64,000 nucleotides of DNA from G965212025 sp965215765 (lineage in GTDB: Bacteria > Pseudomonadota > Gammaproteobacteria > Poriferisulfidales > Oxydemutatoraceae). Both the position numbers and the translations under genes were made by a program. The notes beneath the pieces were generated by a model. That model searched no databases. It was not told the origin of the DNA and saw nothing but the letters and a program-made list of their open reading frames with translations. The stretch is taken from assembly GCA_965215765.1 (NCBI GenBank), contig OZ244118.1, forward strand, positions 620,001 through 684,000, read 5' to 3'. Positions 45,211-56,800 of the stretch are shown piece by piece (the first letter of the stretch is position 1; each line of letters starts with the position of its first letter).

Positions 45211-47258
45211 CAAGATCAAGAGTTGTTAATCCGTATCCGGATATGATTAATCCGGAGAACCTTGCTGCGGTAAAAGAGGCAGTTGTCGGGCATTGTATCG
45301 GTGATTATTTCAAAGATTCTGATAATGATGGTGTGCCAAACAATGTCGAGGCGCAGTTGGGTACAGACTGTCTGAACCGCGATAGAAACAGTGGTTTTAA
45401 TAATGTGGCAGGGGATAAGGGCAGACCTTATGTGAGAGTTGTTGGTGAACTGGTTTTGGATCAGCTACCTTTTATAGGCAATCTGGATAAGTTACCTTTA
45501 ACGGACAGCTCGGGGGATCCTGGAATCGAATGCCAGACTTGCGTGGAAGTTTTATTTCTTGAAATACAGTCTGAATGCACTTCTGCTTCTTCTGATTCTG
45601 TGGTTGGTAATGGCAACATCTCATTTCCCGGTGTGAACGTGTCTTCCTGTTATTTGGTGGGTCGCTTCTCCAGTTCTCCAACTGGAAGCGAAAATTCCAC
45701 TTTATATGGGACGCTTTTCCCAAGACCTGGTTGGTCGGGGCTCTATGTGTTAGGTATTGACAAGTACGGCAACTGGTCTGTTGACGGGGATGGGGTCTTG
45801 GAAACGCTTATGGTATACACGCCACCAGTTTTGAGTTTGGGTCCAGACGTATATTCCATTACGGATAAGGCAAACATCGGGGTGGAACTTCGTGGCAGAA
45901 GGACGCCGCCGTCGGTGGTGTATACGCCAACAGCCCCTGGTTTTACTCTTTTTGGTGACACCCGAGAATCTGGTTCTTTTGGTACTTACTGGGAAAGAGA
46001 TCACAGAACCGTTCTTGTTGACGTGTCCAGCCCGCGACTTGTTACGCTGGTTGCAACAGACATATTTGACAGGTCTCCTCCATATTTTGTAATGGGCAGG
46101 AGCACGCTTACTGTTATACAAGATTCACCCCCGTCATTTATATCTATTGGCTTGCAGAAAGATGGACGTTCAGCTGCTGTTATCAGCCTTGAGGATGATG
46201 CCAACTCCTACAGCCTCAACGTTTCGGGAGGGGCGCAAAGCACGGTGACAATTGTAGATGGAGAAGTCATGGTCATGGAGGGTGAAGAAGTCATGGTCTT
46301 GGAGGATGTAGGAGATCTTTTAGACCGAGTAAGAGGAATGTTTGACGGTGTTGCAACTCTGAAAGTTCGAGTCAGCAGCACCGTTAATACAGTGGAAGCG
46401 CAATTTCCTGTTTTCAGCTCTACGAAGACTGCCGCAAGTGCCGCCGCATGGACGAGGGCTGTCGTCAATCGGGATATCGTGGTTACGAGTTGCCTGACGG
46501 ATCTGTGCGCCCCTGACAATCCTTTTGCATACGCATCGGTGAATTTAGGGCCAGGGTCTTACTTGTCGCACGTTATTGCATCCAGCATTCGTGATTTTGT
46601 TGTTTCCTTTGACAAGGTGCGGGAAATGCTGAACGAGTTCGTGTCCGATGAATTGAATTCGGATCCTGATCTCAACGGCACAGAGTTGCTCACGGATGTC
46701 ATTTCATACTCTGGTGCCGTCAGCAATGTTTCCGAGACAACAGCCAGCTTTGTTTTTGATTTGCGTCACAAGCCATTTACCAAAGATGGTCGCTTGGTGA
46801 AGCGAATTCTGGTTGATGGGGAATACAAATGGCGAGGTGTCGCTAACCTTGACGAAGATGGTTCGGTTTGGTACACGACCAAGAGAGATTCGACCTGTCC
46901 TTCTTCGGACGATGATTCGGCATGGTCTGACACGGACAATGGTTTTATCCCGGCAAGTGCGAGCACACCCGTTCGTTGTGTTCGTTTGGACATTGTCGAT
47001 GGCGGTTTGTACGCCAACGGCAGTAACGGTTACTACTCGGGTTCGATTTTTGGAGCTGGAGCTGATGCCTTTCCATTGGCACATGTAGGTGGAGGCCGTG
47101 CCTACGACAGTTACGATACTTGGCTTATCGTTTTTGTAGTTCTTGCCGCGTTGCTTTACTCTGGGTCAGCCGGGGTCTGGACGATCTTGACGTTGCTGAT
47201 GGTGATCGCCTTGTCCGTATGGAGGCGTAGGAGAGTCGCAGTACACAGCGAGTTGTAA
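45148..47258 (+). pseudogene. short paralog of the giant repeat protein, signal peptide out of frame
   Basis: The signal peptide (MKLIGKFLFLVLISFLSAVHG from ATG 45148) reads into a stop after 32 codons. The body, from VVNPYPDMINPENLAAVKEA to the C-terminal RRRR tail, is open in a different frame that extends back to a TTG at 45129. The body is almost identical at DNA level to residues ~2840-3515 of the 50847 protein, but the entire 897-bp repeat region is missing. The deletion junction lies near GGGCAAGATCAAGAG (about 45208-45222). As written, no exported full product is made unless frameshifting occurs or the body starts internally (ATG 45243 has no ribosome-binding site). It contains a TSP3-like DSDNDGVPNN motif and ends with GSAGVWTILTLLMV. 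Confidence 0.8.
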
Positions 47259-47282
47259 CTAACTCAGACCAGGGAAGAAAGA

Positions 47283-47308
47283 CGGGGGCTTTGGTACCCG
47301 CATTTTTT
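47283..47308 (+). terminator. weakened terminator after the short paralog
   Basis: CGGG (47283-47286) can pair with CCCG (47297-47300), followed by six T residues after CA. It corresponds to the strong terminators at 36429, 39457 and 42163, with substitutions that shorten the stem. Confidence 0.4.
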
Positions 47309-47524
47309 GTCTTTTTTATTTGCGCAGCAGTCTTGAACAAACACTCGGATGGCTGACTTCAAGGCACTTGTTGAATAATTCAGTTTACTCTTGTCCTTTC
47401 AGGTTTCAGCGTTAAAAAAAGCGGCAAGTAATAAAATTCCCAAGGTTAATTCAGGGATGATCCGTAGTGATCTTTCTTTCCATTTCGCTTCAAAAGGTTC
47501 TGTGATGGGAGGTTTTGGTTCTTG

Positions 47525-48492
47525 ATGATGAAGGCGGGAAGGCAAGAACAAATCCATCTGTGGCTTCGCGATACATTAGGTGAAAGGTTCAGTGCTTCAG
47601 GATTAACGGGAGATGCCAGCTTCAGAAAATACTACAGAATCAAAACATCAGTTCAGAGCTTCGTGCTCAAGGATGCAGACCGCGAAGAGGAGAATCTGCG
47701 GCAATTTGTGTTCTTCAGCAAACGCTTGCAGAGTTCCGGGTTACATGTTCCGACCATTGAACACGCGGACTTTCAGAAAAACCTGCTACTTCTGGAGGAT
47801 CTCGGTGACCAACTACTGTTGAGTTGCATCAACGATGCCAATGCCGGGTATTTCTACCGACAAGCCATTCAAGACCTTTTACTCATCCAGAAGACCAACA
47901 CTGACAAGCTTTTACCTTATGGTGAAGGCAAGCTTCAAGACAAGTGTGTGGGAAATATTTGGGTTACCGCTTTTCCTCGGCAGATGACCGTGTTTTCAAG
48001 AGTACCGGACAAATCCTGGTTGAAAACGCTCTGTCGCAGCCACAAGTTTTCGTCCACGGAGATTACCATTCCAGGAATATTCTGGTTCAGTCCAATGGCT
48101 TGGCTCATATTGATTACCAGGATGCGGTTACCGGGCCACTCTGTTATGACCTGGTCTCTCTCCTGAAGGATTGCTACATCAAATGGCCGAACGGGAAGAT
48201 TGAGGCTTGGATTGATGACTGCCTGAGCCTGAGGAACAAGGCCGGCCATGTTTCAGACTTCACGATGAAGCAGTTCAGGCACTGGTTTGACCTGATGGGA
48301 CTTCAGCGGCATTTGAAAGCATCAGGCATATTTTGTCGCTTGCTGAAACGGGACGGGAAAAGTGGCTACCTGAAAGACGTGCCGAGAGTATTTCAGCACA
48401 TGTTGGTGTGCTGCGATCAATACGCTGAGTTGCATGGGTTTCGTAAACTGTTTGGCGTTTGTACAATTTATTCACTGACATGGTGGTTTTGA
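47525..48492 (+). pseudogene. amgK copy 2, frameshifted
   Basis: The first ~138 codons match amgK. Then a replacement/deletion near 47940, net loss 22 bp compared with 42804-42830, shifts the frame. The HGDYHSRN half remains intact but in another frame (47944-48492), so no complete kinase can be made. A second difference near 48455 truncates the end. The same indel occurs in copy 3 at about 62076. Confidence 0.88.
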
Positions 48493-49697
48493 AGTGAAGA
48501 CGATGATTCTGGCTGCCGGGCACGGGAAAAGTGGCTACCTGAAGAAGCCGGTTATTTCGGTGTGCGAAAAATGGAAATTCAATGCCATTTTTCACGGCTT
48601 ATGGAAGATTGCCGAAGAAAGCTGTCGTGGTTTCGTCTCCACTTTCAGTACGAGCGGGGCAGGCGGGTGAAAGCAATGATTCTGGCCGCCGGGCGCGGAA
48701 AAAGTGGCTACCTGAAAGACGTGCCGAGAGTATTTCAGCACATGTTGGTGTGCTGCGATCAATACGCTGAGTTGCATGGGTTTCGTAAACTGTTTGGCGT
48801 TTGTACAATTTATTCACTGACATGGTGGTTTTGAAGTGAAGACGATGATTCTGGCTGCCGGGCACGGGAAAAGTGGCTACCTGAAGAAGCCGGTTATTTC
48901 GGTGTGCGAAAAATGGAAATTCAATGCCATTTTTCACGGCTTATGGAAGATTGCCGAAGAAAGCTGTCGTGGTTTCGTCTCCACTTTCAGTACGAGCGGG
49001 GCAAGCGGGTGAAAACAATGATTCTGGCCGCCGGGCGCGGAAAAAGTGGCTACCTGAAAGACGTGCCAAGAGTATTCCAGCACATGCTGGTGTGCTGTGA
49101 TCAATACACCGAGCTGCATGGGTTTCGGAAACTGCTTGGGCGTTTGTACGATTTATTCGCTGACACACGGTGGTTTCGAAGTGAAGGCGATGATTCTGGC
49201 CGCCGGGCGTGGGAAAAGAGGCTACCTAAAGAAGCCGGTTATTTCTGTGTGCGAAAAATGGAAATTCAATGCCATTTTTCACGGTTTATGGAAGATTGCC
49301 GAAGAAAGCTATCGTGGTTTCGTCACGACTTTCAGTACGAGCGGGGCAAGCGAGTAAAGGCGATGATTCTGGCTGCCGGGTACGGGAAAAGTGGCTACCT
49401 GAAAGATGTGCCGAGAGTATTTCAGCACATGTTGGTGTGCTGTGATCAATACGCTGAGCTGCGTGGGTTTCGGAAACTGCTTGGGCGTTTGTACGATTTG
49501 TTCACTTACACGGTGGTTTCGAAGTGAAAGCGATGGTTCTGGCTGCTGGGCGCGGGAAAAGTGGCTATCTGAAAGAAGCCGGTTATTTCTGTGTGCGAAA
49601 AATGTAAATTCAATGCCGTTTTTCACGGTTTATGGAAGATTGCCGAAGAAAGCTATCGTGGTTTCGTCACCACTTTCAGTACGAGCGGGGCAGGCGG
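48493..49697 (+). repeat. amgK-tail/murU-start/RHS shuffled repeats, block 2
   Basis: This is the largest such block. AmgK-tail pieces start near 48707, 49048 and 49395, and junction pieces containing the GATTGCCGAAGAAAGCT RHS fragment lie near 48606, 48948, 49295 and 49640. Unit lengths of about 340-345 bp are evident. Frames crossing it are patchwork. No independent gene is recognised. Confidence 0.87.
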
Positions 49698-50717
49698 GTG
49701 AAAACAATGATTCTGGCTGCTGGGCGCGGGAAAAGTGGCTACCTAAAGAAGCCGGTTATTTCGGTGGGTGGCGAGATGTTAATTGAAAGGTATATTCGCA
49801 AGCTCGCACAGACCGGTTACAGTGAGGTCATCATCAACGTCTCATACTTGGCCGATGTCATCAAACAAAAAGTTGGTTACGGCGAACGCCATGGCATACG
49901 GATCATTTACTCGGATGAAGGGAATTGTTCTTTGAACACCGGCGGCGGGGTAAAAAACGCTTTGGACAAGCTTGGTTACTCTCCGTTTTTACTTGTTAGT
50001 GCCGACGTGTTTACTGACTGGAATTTTTCAACGATCAACTTGTCACAAAATGTTTCCGGGCACTTGTTTCTGGTGAAACGCAGCGGTGAAGCTCGTGAAA
50101 ACCATTTTTCAATTGTTGATGGCAAAGTGGTCAGAGATCCGGTACAGGGATTGGTCTACGCCGGAATTGGGGTATTCAGGCCACAAATCTTTGCGGATAT
50201 TGGAAAACGGGGGTTTCCCCTGAGGGAAGTTCTGGACTGTGCTGCTTTGAACAAGTCCCTTGGTGGAGAAGTGTACGATGGCTGCATATTGGATGTTGGC
50301 ACCGTCGGCGGTCTTGTGCTCATTGCTCGCTGTGTGTGCTCAAGAATTAAACAGTTTCAGATTGCCGAGCATAAATCCCTTTGTTTGGCTTTTGATCACG
50401 ATCGTAAAAAGGAGAGGGTAACCATGAAGTCACTGATGCGTTTGTTTGCCAGGGGCTTCCATGCTTGCGTGTTGCTTGTCTTCCGGTGTGTCGGTTGGGT
50501 GACGTTTGCTTCCGGTAGGGACGCTCCGTGCCGCTTTCGAAAAATGCGCCTACTGACTAGCCCTGCCAAGCACCACCTTGCTGTGCGTCAGTCTTCGGTT
50601 AAAAACCCTTCTTGCCAAGATGGGTGTCTGCTTCAAAGCGACAGAAGTATCGAGAGGGAAAGCGGTTACAATATAGGCAGGGAAATGGCGGGTTCGCTGA
50701 ATATTTACTGGTTTTGA
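49698..50717 (+). pseudogene. murU copy 2, chimeric at both ends
   Basis: From the GTG at 49698 the frame reads MKTMILAAGRGKSGYLKKPV. The signature residues RLQPLTRHIP are replaced by an amgK-tail-derived SGYLK, so the NTP-binding loop is incomplete. The middle (VGGEMLIERYIRKL to GCILDVGTVGGL) is normal. After about 50311 it runs into flank sequence and, in frame, into the small-peptide region (MKSLMRLFARGF), ending at 50717. It is probably inactive as a transferase. Confidence 0.78.
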
Positions 50718-50846
50718 GTCTCTGGAGCTTACGGTGACAGATGCATAAATGTAGCACTAGAAACAGGCTGTGGATGGAGGTAATTGCCAACATGCTTGTT
50801 CCTGATGGATTGTGGGCTTTCGCTTGATTGAATAGCAGAACGTTAA
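50320..50846. repeat. murU 3' flank, copy 2
   Basis: Counterpart of 44620-45147. Leads to the 50847 start, which has no strong Shine-Dalgarno (CAGAACGTTAA before ATG). No separate gene is supported. Confidence 0.85.
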
Positions 50847-53800
50847 ATGAAGTTAATTGGAAAATTCTTGTTTCTGGTCTTAATCAGCTTTCTGTTGGCC
50901 GCTCATGGGCAAGCACAAGGACAATCACCAACAAGACCACCACCAACAACATGCGTGGATGGCGTTACAACTGAGTTTCGTGGATTTTCCACTGGCGTGG
51001 CTCCATTTGTTTATGACGAGAGAAATCCAACATGTATTCCAGGATATTCTGGTGAACTTGATGATGTTGGAGCCATATCACAAATGATTACTCATACTGT
51101 CGAGTGCCCAGATGGCAGGAATGACTGCTTGGTGCTGAGCCGTAATATTGAGGATTACTTTAATGGTGAGGTGAGAAGAGACGCCCTTGAAGTACGGAAT
51201 TTTTTTAATGGATTGAAAATTCACTCTACAAGTTACACTGCTGTTATTGCAACACTTGTTATAACTGGAATTTATAAAGGGACAGTTGAAGGTGGGCCGA
51301 CGGTTGAGAAGACGAATATTGATAGATACCGTTTAACTCTCAAGGATGGGCTGCCGGTTCTTTATGACGATTCCGCCATAAGAAAAGGCGATGTGTTGGG
51401 GTTCAGCCCATTCAGCTCATTAGTTGTCACGCATGACCCGGACGAAGTTGACACGAGAGGTAGAAAAGAAGCTACCACGATCAGGCGCGTGGTCATTGAA
51501 TTTGAATGTTCGGGAGAAGGCCACAAAGATTGCCTGATTCTCAAAGATGCGTCGACAAGTGGGGCAACAGTGAAGGCTAAAGGTGAACCCTTGAAAGTGG
51601 AATGGGATATAGGAGGGACAGCAGCACAGGCTCAAAGTTCTTTGCGAGATTTAGTGGTGGAATGGCGTGCTGACTACAACGAGCCGCGTGAGGCAACTGC
51701 GAGGGTCTTTTTGGAGACCAGTGTGAGGAATATTTTTGGTGATGTTTTGATGCGCAATACTATCCCCTTTGAGTATCGCTTGTCTTTCAGAATTCCTGAT
51801 GGTGGGTCACTGGTGCTATATGCCTCAAGTACTGAGCAAGCGGTTTTCAGAGCAGGCAAAAGGGTTTTCAGTGCAATAAGAGTTTCCAGCCCAATAACTG
51901 TCACAGGTAATGGGGAATCGGTTGAGGAGCTTATTACCAGTGTCAGGATTACGCAGCAATGTGAGCCGAGTTGCGCGCGCCTGGGGTTGCTTCCTGATGC
52001 TAGCTCCATGGGCTTCGTAATCACTCCCGGCAGATACACCACGGCTACCGAAGTAAATCAGTATTTTTTAAGTACGCAGGGTGTTAGCTTTAGTAGTGTC
52101 CGGGCTCTTCTGAGTAGCAACGTAGCCATCGCTTCCACAAGCGAAAAGGTACTTCGTGTGACCTTGGCTGTGACGGTTGGGTCTGACTTGCGTGGTCTGA
52201 ACAGGCTGTCCAATACACTGGAATACAGCTTGACTTTCAATGGGGAACCGACTGTTGAGTCCACTAATAGAGAGGATCTGAATGTATTGAGATCGTTCCC
52301 GTTCAGTTCAGCAACTGTCATGGATGACCCAAGGGAAGCTGACGAAGTGGCGGCTGATCCAAGGGAAGTCGACACGATCAGGAGCGTCGTCATTGAATTT
52401 GAATGTTCAGGAGGTCGCAAAACTTGTGTGGATGTCAAAGACGTGTCCCAGACAGGCGGGGCAACAGTGGATGTTAAAAGCACGGGTTTGGAAGCGGTAT
52501 GGGATGCAGGAAGGACAGCAACACAGGTTCAAAGTTTTTTGCAAGCTCTGGGAGTGGCGTGGAACGCAGACTATATAACGCCGCGTGTGGCAACTGCGCG
52601 GATTTCTTTGAAGACCAGAGTGAGGAATGTTTTAGGTGATATCGCCAAGCATGATACTACCCCCCGGGAGTATCGCTTGTCTTTCAGAATTCCTGATGGT
52701 GGGTCACTGGTGCTATATGCCTCAAGTACTGAGCAAGCGGTTTTCAGAGCAGGCAAAAGGGTTTTCAGTGCAATAAGAGTTTCCAGCCCAATAACTGTCA
52801 CAGGTAATGGGGAATCGGTTGAGGAGCTTATTACCAGTGTCAGGATTACGCAGCAATGTGAGCCGAGCTGCGCGCGCCTGGGGTTGCTTCCTGATGCCAG
52901 CTCCATGGGCTTCGTAATCACTCCCGGCAGATACACCACGGCTACCGAAGTAAATCAGTATTTTTTAAGTACGCAGGGTGTTAGCTTTAGTAGTGTCCGG
53001 GCTCTTCTGAGTAGCAACGTAGCCATCGCTTCCACAAGCGAAAAGGTACTTCGTGTGACCTTGGCTGTGACGGTTGGGTCTGACTTGCGTGGTCTGAACA
53101 GGCTGTCCAATACACTGGAATACAGCTTGACTTTCAATGGGGAACCGACTGTTGAGTCCACTAATAGAGAGGATCTGAATGTATTGAGATCGTTCCCGTT
53201 CAGTTCAGCAACTGTCATGGATGACCCAAGGGAAGCTGACGAAGTGGCGGCTGATCCAAGGGAAGTCGACACGATCAGGAGCGTCGTCATTGAATTTGAA
53301 TGTTCAGGAGGTCGCAAAACTTGTGTGGATGTCAAAGACGTGTCCCAGACAGGCGGGGCAACAGTGGATGTTAAAAGCACGGGTTTGGAAGCGGTATGGG
53401 ATGCAGGAAGGACAGCAACACAGGTTCAAAGTTTTTTGCAAGCTCTGGGAGTGGCGTGGAACGCAGACTATATAACGCCGCGTGTGGCAACTGCGCGGAT
53501 TTCTTTGAAGACCAGAGTGAGGAATGTTTTAGGTGATATCGCCAAGCATGATACTACCCCCCGGGAGTATCGCTTGTCTTTCAGAATTCCTGATGGTGGG
53601 TCACTGGTGCTATATGCCTCAAGTACTGAGCAAGCGGTTTTCAGACCAGGCAAAGGGGTTTTCAGTGCAATAAGAGTTTCCAGCCCATTAACTGTCACAG
53701 GTAATGGGGAATCGGTTGAGGAGCTTATTACCAGTGTCAGGATAACGCAGCAATGTAAGCCGAGTTGCGCGCGCTTGGGGTTGCTTCCTGATGCCAGCTC

Positions 53801-56800
53801 CATGGGCTTCGTAATCACTCCCGGCAGATACACAACGGCTACCGAAGTAGATCAGTATTTTTTAAGTACGCAGGGTGTTAGCTTTAGTAGTGTTCGAGCC
53901 CTTCTGAGTAGCAACGTAGCCATGGCTTCCACAAGCGAAAATGTACTTCGTGTGACCTTGGCTGTGACGGTTGGGTCTGACTTGCGTGGTCTGAACAGGC
54001 TGTCCAATACACTGGAATACAGCTTGACTTTCAATGGGGAACCGACTGTTGAGTCCACTAATAGAGAGAATCTGAATGTATTGAGATCGTTCCCGTTCAG
54101 TTCAGCAACTGTCATGGATGACCCAAGGGAAGCTGACGAAGTGGCGGCTGATCCAAGGGAAGTCGACACGATCAGGAGCGTCGTCATTGAATTTGAATGT
54201 TCAGGAGGTCGCAAAACTTGTGTGGATGTCAAAGACGTGTCCCAGACAGGCGGGGCAACAGTGGATGTTAAAAGCACGGGTTTGGAAGCGGTATGGGATG
54301 CAGGAAGGACAGCAGCACAGGTTCAAAGTTTTTTGCAAGCTCTTGGAGTGGCGTGGAGCGCAGACTATATATCGCCGCGTGTGGCAACTGCGCGGATTTC
54401 TTTGAATACCAGAGTGAGGAATATTTTAGGTGATATCGCCAAGCATGATACTACCCCCCGGGAGTATCGCTTGTCTTTCAGAATTCCTGATGGTGGGCCA
54501 CTGGTGCTGTATGACCCAAGTACTGAGCAAGCGGTTTTCAGACCAGGCAAAAGGGTTTTCAGTGCAATAAGAGTTTCCAGCCCAATAACTGTCACAGGTA
54601 ATGGGGAATCGGTTGAGGAGCTTATTACCAGTGTCAGGATAACGCAGCTATGTGAGCCGAGCTGCGCGCGCTTGGGGTTGCTTCCTGATGCCAGCTCCAT
54701 GGGCTTCGTGATCACTCCCGGCAGATACACCACGGCTACCGAAGTAAATCAGTATTTTTTAAGTACGCAGGGTGTTAGCTTTAGTAGTGTCCGTGCCCTT
54801 CTGAGTAGCAACGTAGCCATGGCTTCCACAAGCGAAAAGGTACTTTCTGTGACCTTGACTGTGACGGTTGGGTCTGACTTACGTGGTCTAGGCAGGTCGT
54901 CCGCCGGACTGGTTTATTTCTTGACTTTCAATGGGGAACCGACTGTCGAGGCCACTAATAGAGAGAATCTGAATGTATTGAGATCGTTCCCGTTCAGTTC
55001 AGCAACTGTCATGGATGACCCAAGGGAACCTGACGAAGTGGCGGCTGATCCAGGGGAAGTTGACACGATCAGGAGCGTCGTCATTGAATTTGAATGTTCA
55101 GGAGGTCGCAAAACTTGTGTGGATGTCAAAGACGCGTCCCAGACAGGCGGGGCAACAGTGGATGTTAAAAGCACGGGTTTGGAAGCGGTATGGGATGCAG
55201 GAAGGACAGCAGCACAGGTTCAAAGTTTTTTGCAAGCTCTGGGAGTGGCATGGAGCGCAGACTATATAACGCCGCGTGTGGCAACTGCGCGGATTTCTTT
55301 GAAGACCAGAGTGAGGAATGTTTTAGGTGATATCGCCAAGCATGATACTACCCCCCGGGAGTATCGCTTGTCTTTCAGAATTCCTGATGGTGGGTCACTG
55401 GTGCTAGATGACCCAAGTACTGAGCAAGCGGTTTTCAGAGCAGGCAAAAGGGTTTTCAGTGCAATAAGAGTTTCCAGCCCAATAACTGTCACAGGTAATG
55501 GGGAATCGGTTGAGGAGCTTATTACCAGTGTCAGGATAACGCAGCTATGTGAGCCGAGCTGCGCGCGCTTGGGGTTGCTTCCTGATGCCAGCTCCATGGG
55601 CTTCGTAATCACTCCCGGCAGATACACCACGGCTACCGAAGTAGATCAGTATTTTTTGAGTACGCAGGGTGTTACCTTTAGTCGTGTTCAAGCCCTTCTG
55701 AGTAGCAACGTAGCCATCGCTTCCACAAGCGAAAAGGTACTTCGTGTGACCTTGACTGTGACGGTTGGGTCTGACTTGCGTGGTCTGAACAGGCTGTCCA
55801 ATACACTGGAATACAGCTTGACTTTCAATGGGGAACCGACTGTCGAGGCCACTAATAGAGAGAATCTGAATGTATTGAGATCGTTCCCGTTCAGTTCAGC
55901 AACTGTCATGGATGACCCAAGGGAACCTGACGAAGTGGCGGCTGATCCAAGGGAAGTCGACACGATCAGGAGCGTCGTCATTGAATTTGAATGTTCAGGA
56001 GGTCGCAAAACTTGTGTGGATGTCAAAGACGTGTCCCAGACAGGCGGGGCAACAGTGGATGTTAAAAGCACGGGTTTGGAAGCGGTATGGGATGCAGGAA
56101 GGACAGCAACACAGGTTCAAAGTTTTTTGCAAGCTCTGGGAGTGGCATGGAGCGCAGACTATATATCGCCGCGTGTGGCAACTGCGCGGATTTCTTTGAA
56201 GACCAGAGTGAGGAATATTTTAGGTGATATCGCCAAGCATGATACTACCCCCCGGGAGTATCGCTTGTCTTTCAGAATTCCTGATGGTGGGCCACTGGTG
56301 CTAGATGACCCAAGTACTGAGCAAGCGGTTTTCAGAGCAGGCAAAAGGGTTTTCAGTGCAATAAGAGTTTCCAGCCCAATAACTGTCACAGGTAATGGGG
56401 AATCGGTTGAGGAGCTTATTACCAGCGTCAGGATTACGCAGCAATGTGAGCCGAGCTGCGCGCGCCTGGGGTTGCTTCCTGATGCCAGCTCCATGGGCTT
56501 TGTAATCACTCCCGGCAGATACACAACGGCTACCGAAGTAGTTCAGTATATTTTAAGTACGCAGGGTGTTAGCTTTAGTAGTGTCCGAGCCCTTCTGAGT
56601 AGCAACGTAGCCATGGCTTCCACAAGCGAAAAGGTACTTCGTGTGACCTTGGCTGTGACGGTTGGGTCTGACTTGCGTGGTCTGAACAGGCTGTCCAATA
56701 CACTGGAATACAGCTTGACTTTCAATGGGGAACCGACTGTTGAGTCCACTAATAGAGAGGATCTGAATGTATTGAGATCGTTCCCGTTCAGTTCAGCAAC

